Shown here piece after piece: positions 6,487-6,930 of a stretch of 6,930 nucleotides of DNA (its first letter is position 1; each line of letters begins with the position of its first letter). Position numbers and translations under genes: made by a program. This DNA comes from an uncultured Chlorobiaceae bacterium (GTDB taxonomy: Bacteria; Bacteroidota; Chlorobiia; Chlorobiales; Chlorobiaceae), in the NCBI GenBank assembly GCA_903917955.1, contig CAIXCO010000383.1, positions 1 through 6,930 on the forward strand, given 5' to 3'. The notes beneath the pieces are model-generated. The model had not been told where the DNA came from, made no database searches, and worked only from the letters and a program-made list of their open reading frames with translations.

Positions 6487-6598
6487 TGTATTGAAATGTA
6501 ACACACCTCACACTAGAATTCGTTTGTTCTTCAAGAACTGCTACGTAAGAGAACTCATTTTCTTTCAAAAATGAGTTGAACATTGAAATATTTTTCAC
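6479..6598 (-). CDS. Very short uncharacterised frame downstream of recQ
   Basis: A GTG at 6598 opens a frame of 39 residues starting MKNISMFNSFLKENEFSYVA and ending VRCVTFQYNE before TGA. It is preceded by AGAGAGG at 6610-6604 with a five-base spacer, one of the best ribosome-binding sites in the window. An in-frame ATG five codons later is an alternative start but lacks such a site. The frame begins 66 bases after the recQ stop on the same strand, so it could be read through from recQ; a weak promoter match (TTGTCG at 6654-6649, TCAAAT at 6631-6626, 17-base spacer) also lies in the gap. It overlaps the next short frame by eight bases, and the two could be one gene of about 65 residues broken by a frameshift. 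No signal peptide, membrane segment or known family is recognised. Confidence 0.4.
   Translation of the reverse strand: MKNISMFNSFLKENEFSYVAVLEEQTNSSVRCVTFQYNE
6552..6577. repeat. Perfect inverted repeat, 10-base arms
   Basis: AACTCATTTT (6552-6561) and AAAATGAGTT (6568-6577) are perfect complements separated by six bases. It could fold into a hairpin in RNA from either strand. No T-run follows directly on either side, so it is not a standard terminator. It lies inside the short frame starting at 6598 and may be incidental to that coding sequence. Confidence 0.5.
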
Positions 6599-6603
6599 AG
6601 ATA

Positions 6604-6610
6604 CCTCTCT
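6604..6610 (-). promoter_or_regulatory. Ribosome-binding site of the short frame at 6598
   Basis: On the minus strand AGAGAGG stands five bases before the GTG at 6598. It is the main reason for treating this short frame as possibly translated and for choosing the GTG start. Confidence 0.4.
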
Positions 6611-6664
6611 TTGAAATTGCCCTTTATTTGAACGAGAGCCTTAGCACCCGACAACAAGCCACAT

Positions 6665-6930
6665 TCATTGTTTCACACGACGCACTGAAAACCGATCGCT
6701 CCAATAGCGGTCGATAAGGCGGAGAAACTGCTGCCCGTAGCGCTGGAGCTTGACCTCGCCGACGCCTGAAACGGTGAGCAGTGCTTCGGCCGTTTGGGGC
6801 AGGGTGGCAGCCATCTCGTGGAGCGTGCGGTCGGAGAAGACGACGTAGGGCGGAATCCCCTGCTCGTCGGCGATCTCTTTGCGCAACATGCGAAGCAGTT
6901 CAAAGAGTTCGAGAGCATAGGGAGCTTCAC
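6665..6930 (-). CDS. recQ: RecQ DNA helicase, C-terminal HRDC domain (5' part outside the window)
   Basis: The frame runs in from the right edge and ends with TAA at 6665, giving 87 complete residues that start EAPYALELFELLRMLRKEIA. They form an HRDC domain: the segment RKEIADEQGIPPYVVFSDRT, then LHEMAATLPQTAEALLTVSG and VGEVKLQRYGQQFL, matches the C-terminus of bacterial RecQ (E. coli has a similar RKSIADESNVPPYVVFNDAT). RecQ is an ATP-dependent 3'-5' DNA helicase in recombinational repair; the HRDC domain helps bind DNA structures. The helicase, zinc-binding and winged-helix domains should lie beyond the window. A methionine at 6889 is internal, not the start. The protein ends about 15 residues after the domain, as usual. 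The row 6781-6840 has 40 G/C of 60, far above the DNA just downstream. It is probably unrelated in function to the secretion genes. Confidence 0.92.
   Translation of the reverse strand, partial: EAPYALELFELLRMLRKEIADEQGIPPYVVFSDRTLHEMAATLPQTAEALLTVSGVGEVKLQRYGQQFLRLIDRYWSDRFSVRRVKQ

Noticed and set aside
6526..6538. Palindrome GTTCTT-C-AAGAAC as an operator (LexA-like)
   Set aside because: Its spacing does not fit known LexA boxes, and it lies inside the short frame starting at 6598.

Overview
The window is a stretch of Gram-negative bacterial chromosome in which every gene I can support lies on the minus strand. Most of it is one compact type I secretion (T1SS) operon. Transcription runs from right to left: a first PrtD-type ABC transporter (5636 to 3921), a second, paralogous PrtD-type ABC transporter (3895 to 2183), an HlyD/PrtE-type periplasmic adaptor (2148 to 967), and a TolC-family outer-membrane channel that starts at 930 and leaves the window at base 1. 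Gaps between these genes are only 25, 34 and 36 bases, which argues for one transcript. Together the four proteins would form a channel from cytoplasm to exterior that exports an unfolded substrate with a C-terminal signal. No RTX-repeat or other cargo gene is visible here.

Upstream of the operon is a small gene (5999 to 5790). Its 69-residue product has an N-terminal 'LTxNGKxY' segment and a C-terminal helix, and resembles the small uncharacterised proteins called DUF6447. A good sigma70-like promoter precedes it, and a weaker promoter plus a clear Shine-Dalgarno site precede the first ABC gene.

From about 6000 to 6402 lies AT-rich DNA without a convincing gene. It holds a (CAAT)5 tetranucleotide repeat and a possible REP-like inverted repeat. 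Between this and recQ are two overlapping very short reading frames (6598 to 6479 and 6486 to 6403). The first has a strong ribosome-binding site. They may be two tiny coupled genes or one roughly 65-residue gene split by a frameshift. At the right edge is the 3' end of recQ, the HRDC domain of the RecQ DNA helicase, in a markedly GC-richer stretch.

The organism must have an outer membrane (TolC, HlyD). The mix of moderate GC genes, AT-rich spacers and weak Shine-Dalgarno sites would fit a green sulfur bacterium (Chlorobiaceae) or a proteobacterium. I cannot decide this from sequence alone, and the Chlorobiaceae idea is only an impression.
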